Below are positions 4,719 to 11,682 of a stretch of 51,179 nucleotides of DNA, piece after piece (the stretch's first letter is position 1; every line of letters starts with the position of its first letter). The translations under genes and the position numbers were made by a program. The notes under the pieces were generated by a model, which did no database searches, was not told where the DNA came from, and saw nothing but the letters and a program-made list of their open reading frames with translations. The stretch comes from a virus. The stretch spans positions 1 to 51,179 of the IMG/VR virus record IMGVR_UViG_3300008111_000121. One strand, 5' to 3'.

Positions 4719-6332
4719 ATGGTAGAAACGTCAGGAGTTGGGTATTCACCCAAGGATTTGCAGTTCGGTTCGGACGGCAGAAAGAAACTTATCAGTGGTG
4801 TAGTAAAGATGTCTAAGGCTGTTAAGTCAACGCTTGGACCAAGTGGTAACACTGTACTCATTGAGAGTCCACATCACACACACGGCATTACAGTTACCAA
4901 AGATGGTGTAACAGTTGCCAAGTCAATTGACCTCATTGACCCAAGCGAGAACCTTGCGGTTAAGATGATGAAAGAAGCGGCAGACAAGACAGCTACCGCT
5001 GCCGGTGATGGTACAACCACAGCGATTGTCTTGACTGAAGGATTGGTACTTGGTGGACTTGAGCATATCAAAGAGGATATGAACAGGACTGAGGTGCTGA
5101 GACATATGGTGGACATTAGTAACAAGGTGGTGGACAAGTTAAGACGTAAGGCAAAGAAAGTGAGCAGCACGATGTTATTGGATGTGGCATCAATAAGTGC
5201 CAACAATGACAGAGAGATTGGTCGCATTATTGCTGAGGTGTATAAAGACGTAGGTAAGACCGGTATTGTTACAGTGGAGAGAAGCCAAACGGCAGACACA
5301 TATGCTGAGACGACCAAGGGATTGAAGTTTGACAGGGGGTATTTGAGTCCGATGTTTATCAATGACGTGAAAAAGGACGAGTGTGTGTTTGAGGATGTGA
5401 TGGTATTGGTAGCTGATATGGAGATAGCTAACATCCTGCAGATTGAAAACGTGTTGAAGCCAATCATTAGTGAGGGAAAGAAGCTACTTATCATTTCTCC
5501 GTGTAATACAAACGTGGTTAACACGCTTGCAGCGAACACAGTGAAGGGGAATTTGAAAGTGGTGGCTGTGCCTCCGCCTAATTTTGGCTACAAGCAGCAC
5601 GAGTTGATGCAAGATATTGCGATTAGTGTAGGAGCAACCTACTATAGTGAGAAGACGGGTGATGATTTGAGCCATATCAACTACGGAGACTTAGGTCACG
5701 CAGGGAAAGTTATTGTGAGCAAGGACAAAACTGTGATTATTCGCAGTGCAGCCAAGGCTGACCAAGCAGCAATTGATGAAAGAGTGGCTCAATTGTGGGA
5801 GGCACATAGTCAAGCGACTAAAAAAGCGGACAAAGACTTCTTATTGGAGAGAATAGCGTCACTTACAGGTGGCATTGGTGTAATATTCGTAGGTGGTCAG
5901 ACTGACCTTGAGCAAAAAGAGTTGTATGATAGAGTTGATGATGCAGTTTGTGCAGTACGTTCCGCACTTGAGGAGGGTATTTTACCGGGTGCCGGCAAAG
6001 CGTTACTTGATGAGAGTGCTGAGATTGAAATGTTAGGCACAAGTCGTGAGTATGAGGCAGCAGTTAACATTGTTCGCAACGCTCTTATGGCTCCATTCCA
6101 ACAAATCTTGGCTAACGCAGGATTGAAACCAAGTGATGTGTACAAAGAAGGTACGCCTGTTGGTCACGGATACAACCTAAAGACCGGTCAGATGGGTGAC
6201 TTGGTGCAGATGGGTGTAATTGACCCGTTAAAGGTGACACGCAGTGCGCTTCAAAACGCAATCAGTGTAGCTGTAACCATCCTAAGTACAAACGCAATTA
6301 TCACAATGGCTCGTAGCTACGAGCAACAATAG
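4719..6332 (+). CDS. groEL: phage-encoded GroEL-type chaperonin (Hsp60)
   Basis: A 537-aa group I chaperonin, close to the 548 aa of E. coli GroEL. TLGPSGN (39-45), KDGVTVAK (61-68) and GDGTTTA (96-102) form the nucleotide pocket, including the catalytic Asp. The C-terminal equatorial half has GGIGVIFVGG, then RVDDAVCAVRSALEEGILPG, where the second catalytic Asp is kept. The intermediate and apical domains are full length. The C-terminus ends MARSYEQQ and lacks the Gly-Gly-Met tail that lines the cavity floor of bacterial GroEL. It should form an ATP-driven folding ring, probably for capsid or tail proteins, with the downstream co-chaperonin. An N-terminal extension of about 10 residues is unusual. 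Confidence 0.95.
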   Translation: MVETSGVGYSPKDLQFGSDGRKKLISGVVKMSKAVKSTLGPSGNTVLIESPHHTHGITVTKDGVTVAKSIDLIDPSENLAVKMMKEAADKTATAAGDGTTTAIVLTEGLVLGGLEHIKEDMNRTEVLRHMVDISNKVVDKLRRKAKKVSSTMLLDVASISANNDREIGRIIAEVYKDVGKTGIVTVERSQTADTYAETTKGLKFDRGYLSPMFINDVKKDECVFEDVMVLVADMEIANILQIENVLKPIISEGKKLLIISPCNTNVVNTLAANTVKGNLKVVAVPPPNFGYKQHELMQDIAISVGATYYSEKTGDDLSHINYGDLGHAGKVIVSKDKTVIIRSAAKADQAAIDERVAQLWEAHSQATKKADKDFLLERIASLTGGIGVIFVGGQTDLEQKELYDRVDDAVCAVRSALEEGILPGAGKALLDESAEIEMLGTSREYEAAVNIVRNALMAPFQQILANAGLKPSDVYKEGTPVGHGYNLKTGQMGDLVQMGVIDPLKVTRSALQNAISVAVTILSTNAIITMARSYEQQ

Positions 6333-6339
6333 AAAGATT

Positions 6340-6483
6340 ATGATAAAATTTAATAATGGGTTAGTAATATTAGGCAATCCCCAAATTACCAAAAGTGGAT
6401 TTGGGGTCAAAATAATAAATGACTTTGGATTAAATTTAGAATTATCAAATAATATTTGGAATATATTAATTCAAAATAAATGA
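6340..6483 (+). CDS. small protein between groEL and groES, 47 aa
   Basis: The frame runs MIKFNNGLVILGNPQITKSG... to ...WNILIQNK and its TGA overlaps the groES ATG (ATGA). The composition is Asn/Ile-rich with possible beta strands. Exact ATGA overlap and placement between the two chaperonin genes argue for a real, translationally coupled gene. A remnant leader peptide is the alternative. No family recognised. Confidence 0.5.
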   Translation: MIKFNNGLVILGNPQITKSGFGVKIINDFGLNLELSNNIWNILIQNK

Positions 6484-6737
6484 AACCAATAGGTAAATAC
6501 ATTGTAGTCAAAGACATACACGAGACCGTGACTACGGAAAGTGGTCTGATATTGTCAGGCGAGGATACCAATCAGCTTAGATACAAGAAGGCTTCTGTTA
6601 TTGCAGCAGGCACTGACGTTGAAGCAATTGAGCAGGGTGATGAGTTGTACTATGACAAGGCTCACAGCTTCACAATGCTGATTGATGATGCGCAATACAC
6701 TGTCATCTCAGAACGTGACGTTGTGGTTGTGGTCTAA
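6480..6737 (+). CDS. groES: GroES-type co-chaperonin
   Basis: An 85-aa Hsp10-fold protein: KPIGKYIVVKDIHE at the start, GLILSGED in the mobile-loop region, ASVIAAGTDVEAIEQGDEL, and a typical end (YTVISERDVVVVV). It is about ten residues shorter than bacterial GroES. The mobile loop (about residues 18-35, GLILSGEDTNQ) keeps the hydrophobic Leu-Ile-Leu tripeptide that docks on GroEL. Start and preceding cistron overlap by four bases. It should cap the phage GroEL ring. The last bases overlap convergently with the regulator on the other strand. Confidence 0.85.
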   Translation: MKPIGKYIVVKDIHETVTTESGLILSGEDTNQLRYKKASVIAAGTDVEAIEQGDELYYDKAHSFTMLIDDAQYTVISERDVVVVV

Positions 6738-7186
6738 TCCTCAGCTTCAGGCTTACGATACTTATTCTCTCTTTGATAAGCGTTCATTTGGATGATAGCA
6801 TTCCGGTAAACCTTGTCACTGTAGGACACATTCTTAGCAAACAATGGGTTTGCAGCAGTACTAACGGGGATTTCTTCCCCGTTTAGTATTTTATAGATAG
6901 ACCCAATTATCCTTTTGGATTTGTATGACAGGTCATACAGGGTCTTTTCTCTACCTTTTCTCTTGCGAAAAATTTCTATCCATCCTTGGCGCTTCAGCTT
7001 ATGGAACCGACCTACTTCCCAACTTACGGTCTCGTTAAACTCCAAGAATTTTTCCTGACCGAAGTATCCTTCCGAGTAAAGGAACAGTAAAATATCGAGG
7101 TCAGATTGCCCCAAACCGTATTTTGATTTGATGTAGTACCTAACTACCCTCCAAAATTTTAGGTAATCATTTGGTGGTGTTTTCAT
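6734..7186 (-). CDS. MarR-like winged-helix regulator
   Basis: A 150-aa protein. Residues 8-60 (WRVVRYYIKSKYGLGQSDLD, then ILLFLYSEGYF) and the following helix-strand-wing region (WEVGRFHKLKRQGWIEIFRK and RKGREKTLYDLS) fit a winged helix of the MarR type. Then comes SYKSKRIIGSIYKILNGEEI, as in flavobacterial MarR-like proteins. It is the only minus-strand gene in the right-hand 44 kb. It is divergent from the late cluster and its promoter overlaps theirs, so it may control the switch to late genes (inference). The leader AAATTAAATCAAATG supports the start. Its stop codon overlaps the groES stop. Confidence 0.7.
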   Translation of the reverse strand: MKTPPNDYLKFWRVVRYYIKSKYGLGQSDLDILLFLYSEGYFGQEKFLEFNETVSWEVGRFHKLKRQGWIEIFRKRKGREKTLYDLSYKSKRIIGSIYKILNGEEIPVSTAANPLFAKNVSYSDKVYRNAIIQMNAYQRENKYRKPEAED

Positions 7187-7201
7187 TTGATTTAATTTTA
7201 T

Positions 7202-7222
7202 TACATTTGTATGGCAAAGTTA
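7202..7222. promoter_or_regulatory. overlapping divergent TAnnTTTG promoters
   Basis: TACATTTG on the plus strand (7202-7209) points to the late cluster. TAACTTTG on the minus strand (7222-7215) points to the winged-helix gene. Both match the -7 consensus and lie within 21 bases, so polymerase could occupy only one at a time. -33 elements are not obvious for either. Confidence 0.45.
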
Positions 7223-7232
7223 TAATTTTATT

Positions 7233-7466
7233 ATGGCAAAAAAGAAACCACAACCAAGTAACGCTGAAGATATTGAGTCTATAAGAGAGACTTTAGATAG
7301 TCTTAACTTTAGAAACGACCAAGCTGAACGTGTGCAATCTATGCAACGTGGTAGAGAAAGAGTTCGTGATAGAATTGGTAGAAACAAGGAGCGTAGAGTA
7401 GCTACTGCAGGTAGAACATCTTTGCAAACATTAAACAGTTCATTAGGAAACCAATTTAAAAAATAA
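7233..7466 (+). CDS. hypothetical basic coiled-coil protein, 77 aa
   Basis: MAKKKPQPSNAEDIESIRET..., rich in Arg, Lys and Gln, mostly helical, with a strongly basic centre (RGRERVRDRIGRNKERR). First gene of the rightward late block, just after the divergent promoter. It could bind DNA or the nucleocapsid; no family is recognised. Codon use matches the following small genes. Confidence 0.65.
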   Translation: MAKKKPQPSNAEDIESIRETLDSLNFRNDQAERVQSMQRGRERVRDRIGRNKERRVATAGRTSLQTLNSSLGNQFKK

Positions 7467-7470
7467 TAAA

Positions 7471-7758
7471 ATGGCAACGAAACAATTAGGCAATCCAAAA
7501 TGTGCACCGGGTAAATCTTGCGCTGCAACTACAAGTGAAGGAATGCGTGAAGATAGAAAATCAGCAGGTAGTCTTGCTAAAGGTGCAAGACAACAACAAC
7601 GTGAGTCTAACAAACAAGTTAGACAAAGTGCACGTGAAGGTGCATCGTTTCAAAAAAAATATAGTAAAGCATATGATGCTGCTGAGAAAGCTAATCCTGA
7701 GAAAGGATACAAGTGGCTTGACAGCACAGCTATGGCAAATATTTATGGTCGTAAATAA
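7471..7758 (+). CDS. hypothetical basic protein, 95 aa
   Basis: Starts MATKQLGNPKCAPGKSCAAT, then EGMREDRKSAGSLAKGARQQ. The middle is Ser/Gln/Arg-rich and the C-terminus is compact (NPEKGYKWLDSTAMANIYGR). Two Cys lie near the N-terminus. It follows the previous gene by four bases. A longer overlapping frame (+1) is a shadow. Likely a small virion or DNA-associated protein, on composition only. Confidence 0.65.
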   Translation: MATKQLGNPKCAPGKSCAATTSEGMREDRKSAGSLAKGARQQQRESNKQVRQSAREGASFQKKYSKAYDAAEKANPEKGYKWLDSTAMANIYGRK

Positions 7759-7788
7759 ATTAATTTATAATTTTAAAAAAACAAAAAA

Positions 7789-7977
7789 ATGAAAAAGTCA
7801 GTTCCAAATCTTCCTGCATCTTCTAAGTTACAACCTCCTTCAGGTGGTGGTCCACAAATCAAGAATGCATTAAAAGCAAAACCATTAGCAATGTCTAAAG
7901 GCGTTCCTTCTAAAGGTGCTAAAGTTGCTGTTAAAGCTGCAGGTGTAGCTAAGAAATTAGTTAAAAAAGCAAAATAA
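7789..7977 (+). CDS. hypothetical Lys/Ala-rich protein, 62 aa
   Basis: Low-complexity basic protein: a Pro/Ser-rich first third (MKKSVPNLPASSKLQPPSGG) and then Lys-Ala repeats (KGAKVAVKAAGVAKKLVKKA) resembling histone H1 tails or nucleoid peptides. The predicted pI is very high. It may condense packaged DNA or bind the genome (inference). It follows a spacer of 30 bases with an A-rich leader. Confidence 0.6.
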   Translation: MKKSVPNLPASSKLQPPSGGGPQIKNALKAKPLAMSKGVPSKGAKVAVKAAGVAKKLVKKAK

Positions 7978-7983
7978 AAAACA

Positions 7984-8160
7984 ATGGCAAAGTCAAAATT
8001 AATTGAAGAAGTAATTCAAGAAGATGTTGTGGTATCTGAAGAAGTAGCTGCTGAAGTAAAGAAAGCTGTTGCTCCTAAAGACCCATATGCAGTTCCTGAA
8101 TTAAAAGAAAAAGATATTGTAACAACTCCGGGTCACACAAAGCGTGACTTTAGAAACTAA
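7984..8160 (+). CDS. hypothetical acidic protein, 58 aa
   Basis: MAKSKLIEEVIQEDVVVSEE..., strongly acidic first half (Glu/Val repeats) and a basic end (PGHTKRDFRN). It lies six bases after the 62-aa gene. In contrast to its neighbours it is acidic, so it could pair with one of the basic proteins (inference). No family recognised. Confidence 0.6.
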   Translation: MAKSKLIEEVIQEDVVVSEEVAAEVKKAVAPKDPYAVPELKEKDIVTTPGHTKRDFRN

Positions 8161-8201
8161 TTTCTGTTTGCGTAGCATACAGAATTAGAAACTGTTAAGA
8201 T

Positions 8202-8669
8202 ATGGCAGACAAGTCAAAAATGCAATGTAACCGTCCTACTGCTTCGGATAGACCGGGCAAGAAGAAGATGGTTAAAGCCTGTTCCGGAGGGGAGGAGAAA
8301 CTCCTCCACTTCGGAGCCAAAGGCTATGGTAATAATTACTCTGCTGCTGCTCGTAAAAGTTTTAAAGCAAGAGATGTATTCCCATCTGCTCGTGCATCAC
8401 AAGCAATAGCTAAGTGTCGCAAGGGTTCAGGTGTGGTGAGAAAGACTGAGGCAGGCAGTAGTTTGAAAAGGTGGGAGAAAGAGAAGTGGCAGGATACAAA
8501 AACAGGTAAAGCCTGTGGTGCAGGTGGTAGCAATGAATATTGCAGACCAACAACAAGAGTGTCTTCAAAGACACCGAAAACAAAATCGGAAATAAGTCCT
8601 TCTAAACTTGCCTCTAAAAAAGCTGAGAAGTCAAGAGTTGGTATGGGTAGAAGAGTTTTAAATATTTAA
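8202..8669 (+). CDS. DUF5872-like phage protein with N-terminal virion-associated module, 155 aa
   Basis: Two modules are visible. Residues 20-55 (KKKMVKACSGGEEKLLHFGA, then KGYGNNYSAAARKSFKAR) match a Cys/Gly motif known from small phage virion-associated proteins. Residues 85-130 (KRWEKEKWQDTKTGKACG ... YCRPTTRVSSKTPKT) match the DUF5872-type motif of viral proteins, with conserved Trp-Lys-Trp spacing, two Cys and RVSSKTPKT. Function is unknown, probably DNA- or capsid-associated. The GTGTCTTCAAAGACAC element lies exactly on the RVSSKTP codons. Family recall is from memory and moderate. Confidence 0.55.
   Translation: MADKSKMQCNRPTASDRPGKKKMVKACSGGEEKLLHFGAKGYGNNYSAAARKSFKARDVFPSARASQAIAKCRKGSGVVRKTEAGSSLKRWEKEKWQDTKTGKACGAGGSNEYCRPTTRVSSKTPKTKSEISPSKLASKKAEKSRVGMGRRVLNI
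8559..8574 (+). repeat. 16-bp dispersed near-palindrome, copy 5 (inside a gene)
   Basis: Exact GTGTCTTCAAAGACAC within the 155-aa gene, read as Val-Ser-Ser-Lys-Thr, part of the motif RVSSKTPKT. Same orientation relative to transcription as all other copies. Confidence 0.8.
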
Positions 8670-8679
8670 AATTAAAATT

Positions 8680-8901
8680 ATGAACAGAGATTATCCATTA
8701 TCACCGACTCCTATGGCAGGATTTGTTCCTGTTTTAGATGGAGTTAAAGTAAAAAAAGGACCAAACAGAAGTGTTGCTAAAAGAACTACTGTTAACGAAG
8801 ATGGCAGCAAAAAAGTTGTAAAAGAAGTTGTCAACAATCGTGGTTATAAAGTTGTAAGAAAAGTTGATGGTAAACGTACTGAACTAGGTAAGTCTTATTA
8901 A
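8680..8901 (+). CDS. hypothetical basic protein, 73 aa
   Basis: MNRDYPLSPTPMAGFVPVLD... then a beta-hairpin-like repeat rich in Lys/Val (VNEDGSKKVVKEVVNNRGYK, VVRKVDGKRTELG). Strongly basic. Eleven bases after the previous gene. No family recognised; a small head-associated or DNA-binding protein is plausible. Confidence 0.6.
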   Translation: MNRDYPLSPTPMAGFVPVLDGVKVKKGPNRSVAKRTTVNEDGSKKVVKEVVNNRGYKVVRKVDGKRTELGKSY

Positions 8902-8902
8902 T

Positions 8903-9028
8903 ATGAAAAACGTAATAAAAAAAGCAGCAAAGTACGAATCTAAGAAATCATTGGAAGGTCCAATGAAGTTTCTTAAAGGGAACGTAACTAAACCTGCAAA
9001 AACAATAACACTTAAAAAAAAGAAATAA
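8903..9028 (+). CDS. very small basic protein, 41 aa
   Basis: MKNVIKKAAKYESKKSLEGP... ending TITLKKKK, about one-third lysine. The start lies one base after the preceding stop codon, so it is translationally coupled. No family recognised. Confidence 0.5.
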   Translation: MKNVIKKAAKYESKKSLEGPMKFLKGNVTKPAKTITLKKKK

Positions 9029-9033
9029 TAGCT

Positions 9034-9192
9034 ATGAGCAAGTTCAAACAACTAAGCGAAAAGATTCAAAAGAAACAAGGTGTTAGTGAGAAATCAGCTA
9101 ATGCTATCGCAGCTACAATTGGTCGTAACAAGTATGGTGCTAATGTTTTTTCTAAGATGGCTACTAAAGCTAATAAAGGCAAAAAGAAGTAA
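9034..9192 (+). CDS. small basic protein, 52 aa
   Basis: MSKFKQLSEKIQKKQGVSEK then SANAIAATIGRNKYG, ending KANKGKKK. The segment QGVSEKSANAIAATIGRNKYG resembles a short helical motif (KG.S...A..IA..IGR.KYG) seen in many small phage proteins. Gene spacing is 5 bases before and 1 base after, typical of this cluster. Possible role in DNA binding in the capsid; unproven. Confidence 0.6.
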   Translation: MSKFKQLSEKIQKKQGVSEKSANAIAATIGRNKYGANVFSKMATKANKGKKK

Positions 9193-9193
9193 T

Positions 9194-9370
9194 ATGCAAC
9201 AACAACAAAACAAAAGCAAAGGTCTTGGCGACACTATTGAGAAGTTTACAACTGCTACCGGTATTAAGAAGGTAGTAGATACTGTAGCGAAAGCAACAGG
9301 CAAAGATTGTGGATGTAAAGAACGCAGAGACGCTTTAAACAGAGCATTTCCTTATCAAGATAAAAAATAA
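9194..9370 (+). CDS. small conserved protein with CGC motif, 58 aa
   Basis: Starts MQQQQNKSKGLGDTIEKFTT; the body ATGIKKVVDTVAKATGKDCG then CKERRDALNRAFPY has a helix, a CxC motif and an aromatic end. An upstream frame extension overlaps the previous gene and is rejected, because this ATG is one base after the previous stop. The sequence resembles small proteins found beside late genes in flavobacterial phages; no function is known. Confidence 0.6.
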   Translation: MQQQQNKSKGLGDTIEKFTTATGIKKVVDTVAKATGKDCGCKERRDALNRAFPYQDKK

Positions 9371-9375
9371 AAAAT

Positions 9376-9867
9376 ATGTCAGTTTTCAAAACAACATTTA
9401 CAAGAGCATTAAGAGTTATACCTACTGATAATGCTGACGTTCCTACACCATATGTTATTAGTACAGGAACAAACACTTCTGCTGTAACTAATCAATTAGT
9501 AAATACAGCAGGTAATTTTATAAACTTAAATGTAGCTGTTGGTGATATTGTTTACAATACAACTGATGGAACTGCTGCAACTGTAGTATCAGTAACAAGT
9601 GCAACTGTTATTGTTCTTAATGCAAATATATTTGCTGCGACAGGAAAAAACTATGTTATCTATCAAGATTCTCCACAAACAAGTGGTGGTAACAACGGAT
9701 GTTTCTTATTTATAGGAGGAGCAGGCAACGTAGCAGTTACAACAATTGGAGGAGATGACATTACATTCAATGCAGTTCCTGTTGGAACAATTTTACCTGT
9801 ACAAGTTTTAAAAGTTAAGGCTTCAGGCAGCGGTACAACAGCAACATTAATTAACGCACTTTGGTAA
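9376..9867 (+). CDS. putative virion structural protein with a repeated beta module, 163 aa
   Basis: A Thr/Val/Asn-rich, beta-strand protein starting MSVFKTTFTRALRVIPTDNA. Residues 30-97 (GTNTSAVTNQLVNTAGNF ... GDIVYNTTDG ... NIFAATGKNYVIYQ) are clearly homologous to a segment of the 312-aa connector-region gene at 32967 (GTNTSVVSSQLVDSTATF ... GDVVTNLTTG ... NIFLAAGNAYAIFS). This points to a shared surface or decoration module on the particle. The C-terminus (VPVGTILPVQVLKVKASG) resembles phage head or tail decoration folds. It is the first larger gene after the small basic cluster. Confidence 0.6.
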   Translation: MSVFKTTFTRALRVIPTDNADVPTPYVISTGTNTSAVTNQLVNTAGNFINLNVAVGDIVYNTTDGTAATVVSVTSATVIVLNANIFAATGKNYVIYQDSPQTSGGNNGCFLFIGGAGNVAVTTIGGDDITFNAVPVGTILPVQVLKVKASGSGTTATLINALW

Positions 9868-9876
9868 TTTAATAAT

Positions 9877-10167
9877 ATGAATCACCAAGATAACAGCAGA
9901 CTTGATATTATGGCAGACGAATTAGAGTCTATCAAAGCAGAAGTTTCTGAGATGAAGGCTATGCTTAAAGATGTATATACTCTTTTAGCCGGCAATCCAA
10001 TTGACAAAGATTCAAGTGGGCTTATTGGTAATTTTAAAGAAGTTAAGAAAGAAGTATATGAGTTAAAAGCTGAGTTGAAAAGATACAAGGCTTACTTCTA
10101 TGCGTTGGTTACTTTGGTTGGATTAGGTGCATTAAAAGTTATTACTGAATTTATACTTAGAAAATAA
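9877..10167 (+). CDS. coiled-coil protein with C-terminal membrane helix
   Basis: 96 aa: residues 12-78 are a long charged helix (DELESIKAEVSEMKAMLKDV ... KKEVYELKAELKR), followed by one hydrophobic helix (YALVTLVGLGALKVITEFIL) and a two-residue basic end. Topology is a tail-anchored membrane protein, as in small holin or spanin-like genes of lysis cassettes. It shares four bases (TAATG) with the next gene. Confidence 0.6.
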   Translation: MNHQDNSRLDIMADELESIKAEVSEMKAMLKDVYTLLAGNPIDKDSSGLIGNFKEVKKEVYELKAELKRYKAYFYALVTLVGLGALKVITEFILRK

Positions 10168-10298
10168 TGGCAAAGGCAACAAACACAAGTTCTTATATCA
10201 GAAAGCCTAAGAAAAGAGGCGTAGCTGCAAAAAATAAAACAAGTACGAATAAAGCAAGCAAACTTTATAAGAAAGCGTACAGAGGTCAAGGACGATAA
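10167..10298 (+). CDS. very small basic protein, 43 aa
   Basis: MAKATNTSSYIRKPKKRGVA ... KLYKKAYRGQGR, nearly all Lys/Arg/Ser/Ala. Its ATG overlaps the previous stop (TAATG), so translation is coupled. The tail KLYKKAYRGQGR looks like a nucleic-acid-binding peptide. No family recognised. Confidence 0.5.
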   Translation: MAKATNTSSYIRKPKKRGVAAKNKTSTNKASKLYKKAYRGQGR

Positions 10299-10309
10299 AT
10301 AATACTACA

Positions 10310-10603
10310 ATGGCAGTAAAAAATTTAAACCCAATAACGAGCGTAATGGACTTCAAAACATTTGCGAAGAATCCAATTGTAGCTACGTTATTCTTGGTAT
10401 TGATAGCGGTATCGTACTTATACATAGATGTTAAATCAACATTTAAAGAGCAGATAGTTTCTCAAAGTGCAAAGGTTGATAAGCTAGAAAGCAAAGTTGA
10501 AGTTATGCAGTTGACTTTAAGAAAGACCGACTCATCATTGGCTGCAGCTACTTCTAAGCTAAGCACGTTAGAACAATTAGGTAAAATTCAAAGCATTAAG
10601 TAA
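10310..10603 (+). CDS. signal-anchor coiled-coil membrane protein, 97 aa
   Basis: One membrane helix at about residues 24-42 (IVATLFLVLIAVSYLYI) followed by a heptad-rich coiled coil to the C-terminus (AKVDKLESKVEVMQLTLRKT...). This is the topology of an inner-membrane spanin or a holin partner. The stop codon overlaps the next start (TAATG), and the neighbour is a lipoprotein, as in i-spanin/o-spanin pairs (inference). Confidence 0.6.
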   Translation: MAVKNLNPITSVMDFKTFAKNPIVATLFLVLIAVSYLYIDVKSTFKEQIVSQSAKVDKLESKVEVMQLTLRKTDSSLAAATSKLSTLEQLGKIQSIK

Positions 10604-10950
10604 TGAAGTATTTATTTTTACTTTTTCTAACAGGATGTACATTAAGTGCTCAACAGCAAGATGCAGAGCAAGAAAAAGATGCTGAGTTTAAAAAGCTAAT
10701 TGAGAATGCAAAGCAAAATCATAGCAATTTTCATCAGGTACACGAAAAGGCAAAAAAGAAAGAAGACAAATTAGTTGCTCAGGCAATTACTAAAATAGTA
10801 ACTTTGAAAGCAGAAGTTAAAGACCTTAAAAGCGAGATTAGTGGTATGAAGGTTAGGGTAGATACAGTGTACATACACGATACCATTCAGATTAAAGAGA
10901 AGAAGAACTTTTGGGGTAAAACTAAAGTTGACACTACAAATAACGAATAA
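10603..10950 (+). CDS. lipoprotein, possible o-spanin-like, 115 aa
   Basis: Starts MKYLFLLFLTGCTLSAQQQD: a short signal with lipobox-like LTGC at residues 9-12, so probable acylation at Cys12. The rest is helical with a coiled coil (ITKIVTLKAEVKDLKSEISG), then VDTVYIHDTIQIKEKKNFWG near the end. Together with the previous membrane gene it could bridge the two host membranes during lysis. A plain secreted protein cleaved at SAQ is the alternative. Confidence 0.55.
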   Translation: MKYLFLLFLTGCTLSAQQQDAEQEKDAEFKKLIENAKQNHSNFHQVHEKAKKKEDKLVAQAITKIVTLKAEVKDLKSEISGMKVRVDTVYIHDTIQIKEKKNFWGKTKVDTTNNE

Positions 10951-11213
10951 TGAAAAAAGTTTTTAATTGGTTAGGAGGTTTTTTTTCCTCAGAAAGTGGA
11001 ACATCAAGTAAGAGATTAGTAGGTATAATTGGAGCGTTTGCTTTGTTTTATACCCTATATGATAACTCAAAGACTCAGGGTGACTTTGCTCCGGCAGACT
11101 CACTTGTATGGGCAACGTTTGCACTTAGTGCTGTGGCATTAGGTCTTACAACCATTGAGGCAGTAACAGGATTAATTAAAGGATTTAAAGGTACAGACAA
11201 TGAAAATAAGTGA
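10950..11213 (+). CDS. two-helix membrane protein, holin-like, 87 aa
   Basis: Two hydrophobic helices: LVGIIGAFALFYTLY (about 23-37) and SLVWATFALSAVALGLTTIE (about 51-70), separated by a short charged turn. The ends are basic and soluble. The size and placement directly before the M15 peptidase fit a holin that releases the endolysin. It overlaps the peptidase gene by 14 bases. No specific holin family is recognised. Confidence 0.6.
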   Translation: MKKVFNWLGGFFSSESGTSSKRLVGIIGAFALFYTLYDNSKTQGDFAPADSLVWATFALSAVALGLTTIEAVTGLIKGFKGTDNENK

Positions 11214-11682
11214 GCACTTAGACTTATCTGAGTTAATCAGAAGCGAATCAGCTAAGCGTAATGGCATTAGTAATATGCCTACAGAAGAGCATATTGCCAA
11301 CTTTAAGTTATTAGCTGAGAATGTATTTGAGCCTATTCGCAATAACTTTAGATGTCCAATTCATATCTCAAGTGGATACAGGTCTGCTGAACTTAACAAA
11401 TGCATTGGTGGCTCATCTACCTCTCAGCATTGCAAAGGTCAGGCTGTTGACATTGATATGGACGGCACTCCAAATGGTGTGACTAATAAGATGGTCTTTG
11501 ATTATATCAAGGACAACTTAGAGTTCGACCAATTGATAGCTGAGTTCCCAAAACAGGGTAAGCCTGATTGGGTGCACGTTTCTTACAGTGAAGGTAAAAA
11601 TAGAAAGCAAATACTTGTAGCTAAAAAGGTTAATAGTAAAACTACATACATATCTTACAGTAGTGAAAAAGACCTTTCATAA
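11200..11682 (+). CDS. M15-family peptidase, endolysin (peptidoglycan D-Ala/L-Ala endopeptidase type)
   Basis: 160 aa with the M15/VanY-like zinc site: SSGYRS at 57-62, H77 and D84 in QHCKGQAVDID, and H126 in DWVHVSY. These ligands hold the catalytic zinc that cleaves peptidoglycan cross-links or stems. The N-terminal part (LDLSELIRSESAKRNGI) is the usual Peptidase_M15_3 start. Phage endolysins of this type lack a signal peptide, as here, consistent with release by the holin-like neighbour. It ends exactly where the endonuclease begins (TAATG). Confidence 0.85.
   Translation: MKISEHLDLSELIRSESAKRNGISNMPTEEHIANFKLLAENVFEPIRNNFRCPIHISSGYRSAELNKCIGGSSTSQHCKGQAVDIDMDGTPNGVTNKMVFDYIKDNLEFDQLIAEFPKQGKPDWVHVSYSEGKNRKQILVAKKVNSKTTYISYSSEKDLS

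Noticed and set aside
4874-5539. 221-aa frame on the strand opposite groEL
   Set aside because: It lies wholly antisense to a clear chaperonin gene; the low-complexity Ser/Leu/Ile protein is the usual shadow.
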